This document shows positions 8,629-16,107 of a stretch of 28,095 bases of DNA, in pieces. A program made the translations under genes and the position numbers. The stretch is taken from NCBI GenBank assembly GCA_013203525.1, contig JABMQB010000217.1, forward strand, positions 1 through 28,095. The letters run 5' to 3'. The notes beneath the pieces are model-generated. The model did not search any database and was not told the DNA's origin. It was given only the letters and a program-made list of their open reading frames with translations. Every line of letters starts with the position of its first letter. Positions within the stretch are counted from its first letter, which is position 1. This stretch comes from Mariniphaga sp. (lineage in GTDB: Bacteria; Bacteroidota; Bacteroidia; Bacteroidales; Prolixibacteraceae).

Positions 8629-9135
8629 TCAATTGGTTTTAAACTTGTATTGAATTTCAGAAAGATCCTTATTTGCTTTAACAATTTTTTGTTTCAGGTT
8701 CTCTTTAAATTTTATCAGTTTATCCATTAATTCTTTATCGCCTGATGCCATTATTTGTACAGCAAGTATCCCTGCATTTTGAGCTCCGTTTAAAGCTACA
8801 GTAGCAACAGGAATGCCCGGAGGCATTTGTAATATTGCAAGAATTGAATCCAAACCTTCTAAAGATGCTTTAATGGGTACTCCAATAACAGGAAGAGGAG
8901 TCATCGCTGCTATAACTCCGGGTAAGTGAGCAGCCATTCCAGCACCAGCAATGATTACTTTTATTCCACGATCCTTTGCAGTTTTTGCAAAAGTTTCCAC
9001 CTCATCGGGGGTGCGATGTGCTGACAGAGCATTCAATTCAAATGGAATTTCAAAATCTTCAAGTAACTTAGCTGCACCTTCCATTACTCCAAGGTCGGAT
9101 GTGCTGCCCATAATAATACTAACTTTAGGTTCCAT
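8629..9135 (-). CDS. purE: N5-carboxyaminoimidazole ribonucleotide mutase PurE
   Basis: 168 residues, full length. PurE converts N5-CAIR to CAIR in de novo purine synthesis. The family blocks are intact: IIMGSTSDLGVM near the N-terminus (phosphate binding), NALSAHRTPDEV (residues 35-46, with the catalytic His 40), AGAGMAAHLPGVIA, and LQMPPGIPVATVALNGA. The SAHRTP form and the length fit class I PurE, which needs a PurK partner; purK is not in the window. The ATG at 9135 directly yields MEPKVSIIMGSTSD, the usual start. A weak promoter-like TAAGTTTA lies just upstream on the minus strand. Confidence 0.97.
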   Translation of the reverse strand: MEPKVSIIMGSTSDLGVMEGAAKLLEDFEIPFELNALSAHRTPDEVETFAKTAKDRGIKVIIAGAGMAAHLPGVIAAMTPLPVIGVPIKASLEGLDSILAILQMPPGIPVATVALNGAQNAGILAVQIMASGDKELMDKLIKFKENLKQKIVKANKDLSEIQYKFKTN

Positions 9136-9357
9136 CTTTTTATAAACTTAGTTTTTTTCTGATAAAATTGTTTTGTTAATTTGTAGCCTTTTAACATGGG
9201 GTGAAATTACAGTAATTTCCGAAGGTAAAAAAATCGATGGCCAAACTTTTATATTTCTATAAATGAAAAAGCCTTTGGCTGAAATGGAAATTGAGGCAAG
9301 AATGAGTTATTATCAAATTTGGTCTCACAACAATGGCAAGCTATAAATATTAAGCAC

Positions 9358-9894
9358 ATGAAAAAGGTTAAAATTCACGATAAAGAATTCGAAATTTTTA
9401 TTCCTTATGAAAGGATCAGGTCGGCAGTTGAAAAGATTGCTGATACAATGAATATGGAATTGGCAGGTAAAAATCCTTTATTTGTTTGTATCCTTAATGG
9501 CTCATTTATGTTTGCCGCTGAACTTTACAAACGCATTGCAATTATCGATTCGGAAATAACATTTGTAAAACTAGCTTCGTACCAGGGTGATAAAACTACT
9601 GGGAAAGTTAAGCAATTGATAGGTTTAAACGAAGATATTAAGGGCAGGACTCTTGTTATTCTGGAAGATATAGTGGATACAGGAATTACTATTGATAATA
9701 TTCTGACACAGCTAAATGGAATGGAACCGGCTGAAATTCAAATAGCAACCCTGCTTTTAAAACCCGATGCACTTATTAAGGATGTCCAACTTGATTATGT
9801 AGGGCTCGAAATTCCCAATGATTTTATTGTGGGATATGGGCTGGATTACAACCAACAAGGACGAAACCTCATTGATATATATAAAGTTGTTTAA
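9358..9894 (+). CDS. hpt: Hypoxanthine phosphoribosyltransferase
   Basis: 178 residues from the ATG at 9358. The frame stays open upstream to 9319, but that extension (MVSQQWQAINIKH) is not family-like, while MKKVKIHDKEFEIFIPYERI is. The enzyme salvages hypoxanthine and guanine to IMP and GMP using PRPP. The PRPP-binding motif is VILEDIVDTGIT (residues 100-111, acidic pair Glu 103-Asp 104). Also present are the phosphate-loop block FVCILNGSFMFAAEL and the purine-contact region VGLEIPNDFIVGYGLDYN. It is the first gene of the hpt-adk-obgE operon, 19 bases before adk, an order familiar from Bacteroidota. Confidence 0.95.
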   Translation: MKKVKIHDKEFEIFIPYERIRSAVEKIADTMNMELAGKNPLFVCILNGSFMFAAELYKRIAIIDSEITFVKLASYQGDKTTGKVKQLIGLNEDIKGRTLVILEDIVDTGITIDNILTQLNGMEPAEIQIATLLLKPDALIKDVQLDYVGLEIPNDFIVGYGLDYNQQGRNLIDIYKVV

Positions 9895-9913
9895 TAAAAA
9901 AACCATTAAAATT

Positions 9914-10486
9914 ATGCTAAACGTAGTATTATTTGGCCCTCCGGGAGCCGGTAAAGGAACTCAGGCCGAATTCCTTGTAAATTCATATCAATTAATCCAT
10001 TTATCAACCGGCGACTTACTTCGCAGTGAATTGGCATCCGAAACAGAACTCGGGCTTGAAGCTAAAACATATATGGAAAAAGGAGAGCTTGTTCCTGATG
10101 CTGTGGTTATTGGGATGATTAAAAATAAAATCGCTTCTATTTCTGATGCAAAAGGATTTGTTTTCGATGGCTTTCCACGCACCGCAGAACAGGCAAATGC
10201 TCTTGATACAGTTTTGAATGAAAACAATATTCCAATATCGGGAATGTTAAGCCTTGAAGTTGAAAAACAGGAATTGGTAAATAGATTATTAAATAGAGGT
10301 AAAGATTCAGGACGTGCTGATGATCAGGATCAGTCGGTAATCGAAAACAGGATTAATGTTTATAATGAAAAAACTGCTCCGCTTATTGAATATTATAAAA
10401 AGCAGGACAAACATTTTGGTATTGACGGAATGGGTTCAATTGAGGAAATTGCTGAAAGGTTAAAAGCGGTTATAAGCTCGATATAG
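9914..10486 (+). CDS. adk: Adenylate kinase
   Basis: 190 residues from the ATG at 9914. Earlier in-frame starts would overlap hpt and add sequence unlike the family. The enzyme interconverts AMP + ATP and 2 ADP. The P-loop is GPPGAGKGT (residues 8-16). The AMP-binding block HLSTGDLLRSEL, the lid-hinge FDGFPRTAEQA, and RLLNRGKDSGRADDQD (arginine-rich active-site segment) are all present. The lid is the short form, without the zinc-binding insertion, as expected for a 190-residue adenylate kinase. It is flanked by hpt and obgE at 19 and 21 bases. Confidence 0.97.
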   Translation: MLNVVLFGPPGAGKGTQAEFLVNSYQLIHLSTGDLLRSELASETELGLEAKTYMEKGELVPDAVVIGMIKNKIASISDAKGFVFDGFPRTAEQANALDTVLNENNIPISGMLSLEVEKQELVNRLLNRGKDSGRADDQDQSVIENRINVYNEKTAPLIEYYKKQDKHFGIDGMGSIEEIAERLKAVISSI

Positions 10487-10507
10487 AAATTAAAGAAACG
10501 AAGAAGA

Positions 10508-11497
10508 ATGGCTGAGGGAAATTTTGTTGATTATGTGAAAATTTTTTGTGCTTCTGGAAATGGAGGAGCAGGCTCAGCCCATCTTCGTCGTGAAAAATAT
10601 ATTCCCAAGGGAGGTCCTGATGGGGGCGATGGTGGAAGAGGTGGGCATATTATTGTCCGGGGAAATGCTCAGATGTGGACGCTTCTTCACCTGAAATATA
10701 ATCGCCATTATAAAGCAGGGCATGGTGAACAAGGTGGGAAACAACAAAGTTCAGGTGCCGATGGAAAAGATATAATTATCGAAGTTCCGCTGGGGAGGGT
10801 TGCCAGGAATGCTGAAACCAATGAATTTCTGTTTGAAATTACCGAAGACGGTGAAACAAAAACCATTGTAAAAGGTGGAAGAGGTGGCCAGGGGAATGTT
10901 CATTTTAAATCGTCCACAAATCAAACCCCCCGATATGCCCAAACAGGCGAATCAGGTATTGAAGGATGGAATATCCTTGAATTAAAAATTCTTGCCGATG
11001 TGGGTTTGGTTGGCCATCCAAGTGCTGGTAAATCAACACTTCTTTCGGTTGTTTCTGCAGCAAAGCCAAAAATTGCAGAATACCATTTTACCACCTTGGT
11101 TCCAAACCTTGGAATGGTGAAATACCGCGATCAGCAATCATTTGTAATGGCTGATATTCCTGGGATCATCGAAGGAGCTCACAAAGGGAAGGGATTGGGT
11201 ATCCGATTTCTTAGGCATATCGAACGAAACTCCATGTTGCTTTTTATGGTTCCGGCTGATAGTAAAGATCACCGGAAGGAATATTTCATTTTAATGAATG
11301 AACTGGAAAAATACAATCCGGAATTGCTGGATAAAGAACGCTTTTTGGTTATTTGTAAATCAGATATGCTTGATGAAGAATTAATGCAGGAAATAAGCCT
11401 TGAATATAAAGATATTCAACATATCTTTATATCATCAATAACCGGTTATAATATTCAGAAATTAAAGGATAAAATCTGGGAAATACTGAATAAATAA
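10508..11497 (+). CDS. obgE: GTPase Obg/CgtA
   Basis: 329 residues. Obg binds the 50S subunit and acts in ribosome assembly and the stringent response. The N-terminal glycine-rich Obg fold (1-158) has KGGPDGGDGGRGG and GGRGGQGNVHFKSS. The G domain follows: G1 GHPSAGKST (169-177), G2 around FTTLVPNLGMV, G3 DIPG (216-219) with IIEGAHKGKGLG, and G4 CKSD (283-286). The standard G4 is NKxD, so cysteine replaces asparagine. Bacteroidota Obg proteins often have S or T there, as far as I recall. There is no C-terminal OCT domain, which is common in this phylum. The next gene starts three bases after the stop. Confidence 0.97.
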   Translation: MAEGNFVDYVKIFCASGNGGAGSAHLRREKYIPKGGPDGGDGGRGGHIIVRGNAQMWTLLHLKYNRHYKAGHGEQGGKQQSSGADGKDIIIEVPLGRVARNAETNEFLFEITEDGETKTIVKGGRGGQGNVHFKSSTNQTPRYAQTGESGIEGWNILELKILADVGLVGHPSAGKSTLLSVVSAAKPKIAEYHFTTLVPNLGMVKYRDQQSFVMADIPGIIEGAHKGKGLGIRFLRHIERNSMLLFMVPADSKDHRKEYFILMNELEKYNPELLDKERFLVICKSDMLDEELMQEISLEYKDIQHIFISSITGYNIQKLKDKIWEILNK

Positions 11498-11500
11498 ATT

Positions 11501-12193
11501 ATGGAGTTATTCCAGGGTATACTTGAAATTGACAGGCAATTATTTTTATTCCTGAATGGTTTTTTTAACGATTTCAGGGATACATTAATGTTTTTTATTA
11601 CCCGGAAAGAAACCTGGTTACCCCTTTACCTGATTATACTTTTTTATGTATTTAAAACATTCCGGAGTAAGGGTGTAATTATTATTATATTTTTATTGAT
11701 TGGATTAGTTGTTAGCGACCAGTTATCAGGGATAATTAAGGAATCAGTTGAGCGATTACGCCCGGTTTATGAACCAGAAATTCAACATCTCGTTCATAAT
11801 TTTTTTAGAAAAGGAGGGCTTTATGGATTCTTTTCATCGCATGCTTCCAACGCATTTTTACTTGTAACTTTTACCTCATATGTTTTTAAAAACCGATTTG
11901 TAAAGATTTCTTTAATTGTATGGGCTCTGGTAGTTTCTTATTCAAGAATATACCTTGGTGTCCATTATCCGATTGATATTATTGGTGGAATAGTATTCGG
12001 AATATTTCTGGGTTGGTTATTTTTTAAAATTCTGATGTTTTTCGAGAATCACTTTTTTATTGCAAAACAACCTAAAATTGAAAAAACCAGGCTTTCTGAA
12101 ACAGCCGCGATTACTGTTTTTCTGGTGCTTTTGGTAATTTTCTGTACAATGCTAATACTAACAAGGCATTTACACCACTATCAACTACTTTAA
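11501..12193 (+). CDS. PAP2-family membrane phosphatase (undecaprenyl-diphosphatase-like)
   Basis: 230 residues with several hydrophobic helices (about 40-72, 118-145, 155-180 and 203-222), so an inner-membrane protein. The three PAP2 active-site motifs are complete: KESVERLRP (80-88, KX6RP), FSSHASN (111-117, in place of PSGH, with catalytic His 114) and SRIYLGVHYPID (148-159, SRX5HX3D with His 155 and Asp 159). Such enzymes dephosphorylate lipid phosphates such as undecaprenyl diphosphate, phosphatidylglycerophosphate or lipid A. Which one applies here cannot be decided from sequence. It is in the same operon as obgE and the MutS-like gene, whose ATG immediately follows its stop codon. Confidence 0.92.
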   Translation: MELFQGILEIDRQLFLFLNGFFNDFRDTLMFFITRKETWLPLYLIILFYVFKTFRSKGVIIIIFLLIGLVVSDQLSGIIKESVERLRPVYEPEIQHLVHNFFRKGGLYGFFSSHASNAFLLVTFTSYVFKNRFVKISLIVWALVVSYSRIYLGVHYPIDIIGGIVFGIFLGWLFFKILMFFENHFFIAKQPKIEKTRLSETAAITVFLVLLVIFCTMLILTRHLHHYQLL

Positions 12194-13984
12194 ATGAACA
12201 AAGGATTACAGCAGGCCTATAATAGAAAGAAAGAAATTTTCAATGCTTCAGAAAAGAAACTAAAAAAGAGTATTCAGCTTGTATCACTCCTGAGGTTTTT
12301 ATCTTTTATATTAATTCCGGTTTCATTAATTTATTTAACTCGTATTGGGCTGTGGATTGGTATAATTTCCGGTATGGGTTTTCTGATAATTTTTTTGATT
12401 TTTGTTAAAAAGCATATTTTTTTTAATAAAGAACGGAAACGAAATACAATTTTGATTAAAATTGTTGAAAACGAACTTCTGGCATTAAAGCATAAGTTTT
12501 CGCAGTTTGAAAACGGGAGTGAATTTATTGATCCAGGTCATAATTATTCATTTGACCTTGATCTTTTCGGTGAGGGTTCATTGTTTCAGTTTCTGAACAG
12601 GACTTCTACCATTAGTGGGAAAAGAGTATTGTCACAATGGTTGCAAAATCCACCTTTTCAAAATAAGGAAATAGAAGAAAGACAGGAGGCGGTAAAAGAA
12701 ATTGGAAACAAAAGAGATTGGCGCCTGGGTTTTCTTGCAACGGGTAAAATGTTCGATGAATCAGCTCTCCAACACGATGAGGTAATGGATTGGGCAGAGA
12801 AATCTTTGTCATTCAAAAATTATAAGCTGATTGGTATATTAAGGACAGTTTTACCTGTTTTGACATTATTAATGTTGATTCCGGCAATATGGTTAAATGT
12901 ATTGATCCCTCTTTATATAAGCATCTTTTCGCAATGGATTTTACTCTATTTGTACAGAAAAAGAGTAAAGGAATATTATCGCTTTTTTGGCCAAAAATCG
13001 CAACTGATAGAAAAATATGTATCGCTTTTAAATGAAATAGAAAAGGAAGATTTTTTAACCTCCTGGCTTAAGAAACAAAAAAATAAGATTACGAATCCTG
13101 AATCGGCTGGCCATATTATTGGTAAGCTTGGTAAATTAGTTCGTGAATTTGAATTCAGACAGAATATGATTGCCGGGCTTGTCCTTAATTCATTCTTTTT
13201 GTGGGATATCAGATGTGTTTACTTGTTGCGGAAATGGCATATCAAAAATTGCAATAAACTAGTAGAGTGGCTGGAAGTTATTGAAAATACCGATGCCTTG
13301 ATAAGCCTTGCAAATTTTGCCGATAATAATCAGGAATATTGTTATCCTGAATTGGTTTCAGATAATTTTGAATTTAATGCAAAAGAATTAGGTCATCCAT
13401 TACTTGATCCAACAAAAAGGATTTGCAGCAACTTTGATGTGAAGGGATGGTCAAATACGATTATTGTAACTGGTGCAAATATGGCTGGGAAAAGTACTTT
13501 TTTAAGGGCAGTAGGCGTAAACCTTGTTCTTGGACGAATGGGTGCTCCTGTTTGCGCTTCTGAATTTTGTTTTAAACCGGTTGGGCTGTATACTAATATG
13601 CGTACAACAGATTCTCTTTTTAACGATGAATCGTATTTTTATGCTGAACTAAAAAGGTTAAGTTATATTCTTCGTGATCTGGAAAAAGGGCAGGAACTGT
13701 TTGTTATACTTGATGAAATGCTAAAAGGAACAAATTCAGTAGATAAATTGAATGGCTCAAAAGAATTAATAAGAAAATTGGTGCAGTTTAAATCGGTTGC
13801 ATTAATAGCGACACACGATTTGAAACTGAGTGAAATGGAAAAAGAATTCCCTGATAACATTTTTAATAAATGTTTTGAAATTAAAATAACCGATAACGAG
13901 CTTGTGTTTGATTATAAATTAACTGATGGTATTACTCAAACCATGAATGCTACTTTCCTTATGAAAAAAATGGGAATTATATAA
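12194..13984 (+). CDS. Membrane-anchored MutS-like ATPase
   Basis: 596 residues. The C-terminal 200 residues are a MutS-family ABC ATPase: Walker A GANMAGKST (427-435), the DDESYFYAELKR-like block FNDESYFYAELKRL (about 476-489), Walker B LFVILDEMLKGTN (502-514), and the H-loop IATHD (538-542). Residues 120-170 resemble the MutS core/lever start (DLFGEGSLFQFLNRT, GKRVLSQWLQNPP). The mismatch-reading domain I is absent. There are two hydrophobic hairpins, at about 30-71 and 214-254, so the ATPase is probably tethered to the inner membrane. It is not MutS or MutS2; such proteins are usually annotated only as MutS-related. It is the last gene of the hpt operon, with no gap to the PAP2 gene. Function unknown. 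Confidence 0.88.
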   Translation: MNKGLQQAYNRKKEIFNASEKKLKKSIQLVSLLRFLSFILIPVSLIYLTRIGLWIGIISGMGFLIIFLIFVKKHIFFNKERKRNTILIKIVENELLALKHKFSQFENGSEFIDPGHNYSFDLDLFGEGSLFQFLNRTSTISGKRVLSQWLQNPPFQNKEIEERQEAVKEIGNKRDWRLGFLATGKMFDESALQHDEVMDWAEKSLSFKNYKLIGILRTVLPVLTLLMLIPAIWLNVLIPLYISIFSQWILLYLYRKRVKEYYRFFGQKSQLIEKYVSLLNEIEKEDFLTSWLKKQKNKITNPESAGHIIGKLGKLVREFEFRQNMIAGLVLNSFFLWDIRCVYLLRKWHIKNCNKLVEWLEVIENTDALISLANFADNNQEYCYPELVSDNFEFNAKELGHPLLDPTKRICSNFDVKGWSNTIIVTGANMAGKSTFLRAVGVNLVLGRMGAPVCASEFCFKPVGLYTNMRTTDSLFNDESYFYAELKRLSYILRDLEKGQELFVILDEMLKGTNSVDKLNGSKELIRKLVQFKSVALIATHDLKLSEMEKEFPDNIFNKCFEIKITDNELVFDYKLTDGITQTMNATFLMKKMGII

Positions 13985-14029
13985 AGTTATTGAGTAACGG
14001 GTAATTGAGTGAATGAGTATAGAATGTGT

Positions 14030-14037
14030 TAAATTTG
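14030..14037 (+). promoter_or_regulatory. Bacteroidota -7 element (TAAATTTG) for the orphan gene
   Basis: TAAATTTG matches TAnnTTTG. An ATTG at 14004-14007 lies 22 bases upstream as the -33 candidate. The predicted start of transcription is about 20 bases before the GTG at 14065, which supports that start codon and separate expression from the upstream operon. Confidence 0.5.
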
Positions 14038-14064
14038 ACTTATTAATTTATTACTATAAAATAA

Positions 14065-14808
14065 GTGGATCAGTATCATCAAAAAAAGCAGCTCGAAAGA
14101 TTACTTATTGACTATTTTAAGGAATCGTATCCCGAATTTCCAAAAGGAAAATTGACGGAAAGCGAATCACCTGATTTTGTTCTAAATAGTAATTCCAGAC
14201 AATCAATTGGTATTGAATTAACAAGGCTTTATCCTGGAAGTCAGAAAACCATTCCTGATGTACAACAAAAGCAAGTTGAAATACGGGAAATGTTAATAAT
14301 ATATATTCATGATCAGTTTGTGGAATTATGCAATCTGAAATGTTTTGTTAAGATTCAATTCGCAGACATTGCAATTAAACAGGAACAAATTTTTTCACTT
14401 TCGGTACGCTTAACGAGATTAATCATTAGAACTGTAGAAAAAATGTCTTTTGGGAAAATTGATCGTATTATTCTTTCAAAAGAACTTCCTGTTGGTATTA
14501 AATCAATTCTTGTGTTAACACATCCCGGATTAACATATTCTGTTTTTGAAAGGTCTCATAATCTGGGTATCCCAACAAAATTGTTAGATGATATTCAATA
14601 TTCAATTGCCAAAAAGGATGAAAAATTAAAACTATATCAAAAAAAACAATTGAATAAATACTGGCTTTTAATAACTACCGATAGGTTATGCCAGGAAAAA
14701 TCAGTTAATATTTCTAACCTTATATTAGGTTCGACTTTTAACTCTGCGATGAACAAAGTCTTTATTTTAGAGTTGTTTACAGGTAAAGTAACAGTGCTTA
14801 TTTTATAA
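14065..14808 (+). CDS. Orphan protein with a degenerate PD-(D/E)XK-like signature
   Basis: 247 residues read from GTG at 14065. An in-frame TAA immediately precedes it and the next ATG is about 75 codons in, so the GTG is the best start. Residues 11-53 give the pattern E11...SPDF (35-38)...IGIELT (48-53), which resembles the core of PD-(D/E)XK nucleases (E...PD...(D/E)xK). The final lysine is threonine here, so catalysis is doubtful. The C-terminal part (IAKKDEKLKLYQKKQ, YWLLITTDR, MNKVFILEL) also looks like a restriction-like fold, with alternating strands. No signal peptide or membrane segment is seen. It has its own promoter and no partner gene, standing between the MutS-like gene and the xylanase. 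Assigning a nuclease ancestry is inference; function unknown. Confidence 0.72.
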   Translation: MDQYHQKKQLERLLIDYFKESYPEFPKGKLTESESPDFVLNSNSRQSIGIELTRLYPGSQKTIPDVQQKQVEIREMLIIYIHDQFVELCNLKCFVKIQFADIAIKQEQIFSLSVRLTRLIIRTVEKMSFGKIDRIILSKELPVGIKSILVLTHPGLTYSVFERSHNLGIPTKLLDDIQYSIAKKDEKLKLYQKKQLNKYWLLITTDRLCQEKSVNISNLILGSTFNSAMNKVFILELFTGKVTVLIL

Positions 14809-14861
14809 TCGAAAAATTCCGTATCTTTCAATTCTGAAAAATAATTTAAAAGTGAAATATT

Positions 14862-16016
14862 ATGTCTAAACCAATTAAACAGAACAGAATGGACCGTAGG
14901 TCATTTATTGGGAAAACATCAATTGCTCTTGCAGGAATTGCAGCTCTTAAATCACAGGCTTTTGCTATGGCAGCTGAATCTGTGGGCTTAGCTGAACTTT
15001 ACAAAGATGATTTTTATATTGGAGCAGCCTTTGGTGGCCGTATCTTAATGAATAATGATGAAGAAATGCTTGGAATCATAAAACGTGAGTTTAATTCCAT
15101 TTCTTCAGAAAATGATTTTAAATGGGCAAGTATTCAGCCAAGTGACGATGAATGGCGTTTTGAGGTCCAGGATAAATTTGTAAAATTCGGATTGGATAAT
15201 AATATGCATATGCTTGGGCATTGCCTTGTATGGCACAGTCAGGTTCCAAGAAGCCTTTTTAGGGATGCTGATGGAAATCAGATCAGTAAAGAAGGATTGC
15301 TTAAAAAACTTGACTATCATGTTTTGACCCTGGTTGATAAGTACAAAGGAAAAATGAATGCCTGGGATGTTGTTAATGAAGCGATTGAAGAGAGGGGCTG
15401 GAGAAATTCTAATTGGGTCAGAATAATCGGTAAAGAATTTATGGAACGTGCGTTTAATCTGGCACATGAAGCCGACCCAAATGCTCATCTGATTTATAAT
15501 GATTATAATATGGATAAAAAGGGGAAGAGAGATCAGGTTGTAGAAATGGTAAAGGATTTCAAAAAACGGGGAATCCCGATTCATGGCATTGGATTGCAGG
15601 GGCATGTTGGGCTTGATTACCCCGATTTAAGAGAATTTGAAGCCAGTATTAAAGCTTTTGCAGATGAAGGTATGAAGGTTCATATTACCGAATTGGATGT
15701 AACCGTACTACCTTATGACTGGGGACGGACCGCAGAAATTTCTACAAACAGAGAATATGCAGCATCTCTAAATCCTTATACCGAAGGGTTACCTAAAGAT
15801 GTAGATAAAAAACTTGCTGATCGGTATGTGGAATTATTTAAAATATTTCTGAAATATCGTGATAGTATGGAGAGGGTAACTTTCTGGGGAGTCAGCGATG
15901 ATCAATCATGGAAAAATAATTTCCCGATGCGGGGTCGTACAGATTATCCTTTGTTATTTGACCGTGAGCACAAACCTAAAAGTTGTTATGATGCGATAGC
16001 TGCTCTTAAAAAATAA
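14862..16016 (+). CDS. GH10 endo-1,4-beta-xylanase, Tat-exported
   Basis: 384 residues. A GH10 retaining endo-beta-1,4-xylanase that cuts the xylan backbone. The acid/base is Glu 173 in WDVVNEAI and the nucleophile is Glu 277 in VHITELDV. Also diagnostic are MLGHCLVWHSQVP, YNDYNMD, GIGLQGHVG and TFWGVSDDQSW. The N-terminus has a twin-arginine signal, MDRRSFIGKTSIALAGIAAL (RR at 12-13), so it is exported folded, probably to the periplasm. The catalytic domain is alone, with no carbohydrate-binding module. It is the first gene of the glycan island and is followed by a terminator. A near-consensus -7 element, TATCTTTC at 14822-14829, precedes it. Confidence 0.95.
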   Translation: MSKPIKQNRMDRRSFIGKTSIALAGIAALKSQAFAMAAESVGLAELYKDDFYIGAAFGGRILMNNDEEMLGIIKREFNSISSENDFKWASIQPSDDEWRFEVQDKFVKFGLDNNMHMLGHCLVWHSQVPRSLFRDADGNQISKEGLLKKLDYHVLTLVDKYKGKMNAWDVVNEAIEERGWRNSNWVRIIGKEFMERAFNLAHEADPNAHLIYNDYNMDKKGKRDQVVEMVKDFKKRGIPIHGIGLQGHVGLDYPDLREFEASIKAFADEGMKVHITELDVTVLPYDWGRTAEISTNREYAASLNPYTEGLPKDVDKKLADRYVELFKIFLKYRDSMERVTFWGVSDDQSWKNNFPMRGRTDYPLLFDREHKPKSCYDAIAALKK

Positions 16017-16040
16017 TTTTATTTTACCGATATTACTGAT

Positions 16041-16070
16041 ACCCTGAATTCAATTCAGGGTATCTTTGTT
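16041..16070 (+). terminator. Rho-independent-type terminator after the xylanase
   Basis: A palindrome with arms ACCCTGAATT (16041-16050) and AATTCAGGGT (16052-16061) around a single central C is followed by a T-rich tail, ATCTTTGTTTT. In RNA it would fold as an 8-9 bp stem with a small loop. It begins 24 bases after the xylanase stop codon. The tail also contains a promoter element for the next gene. Confidence 0.7.
16061..16068 (+). promoter_or_regulatory. Bacteroidota -7 element (TATCTTTG) for the sulfatase
   Basis: TATCTTTG is a full TAnnTTTG match 40 bases before the sulfatase ATG at 16108. It overlaps the last stem base and T-rich tail of the xylanase terminator. No good TTTG is found 19-21 bases upstream, because that stretch is the terminator stem. 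Confidence 0.5.
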
Positions 16071-16107
16071 TTACATAGCTAATGCTTCACTTCTTAATTT
16101 TGGAAAA

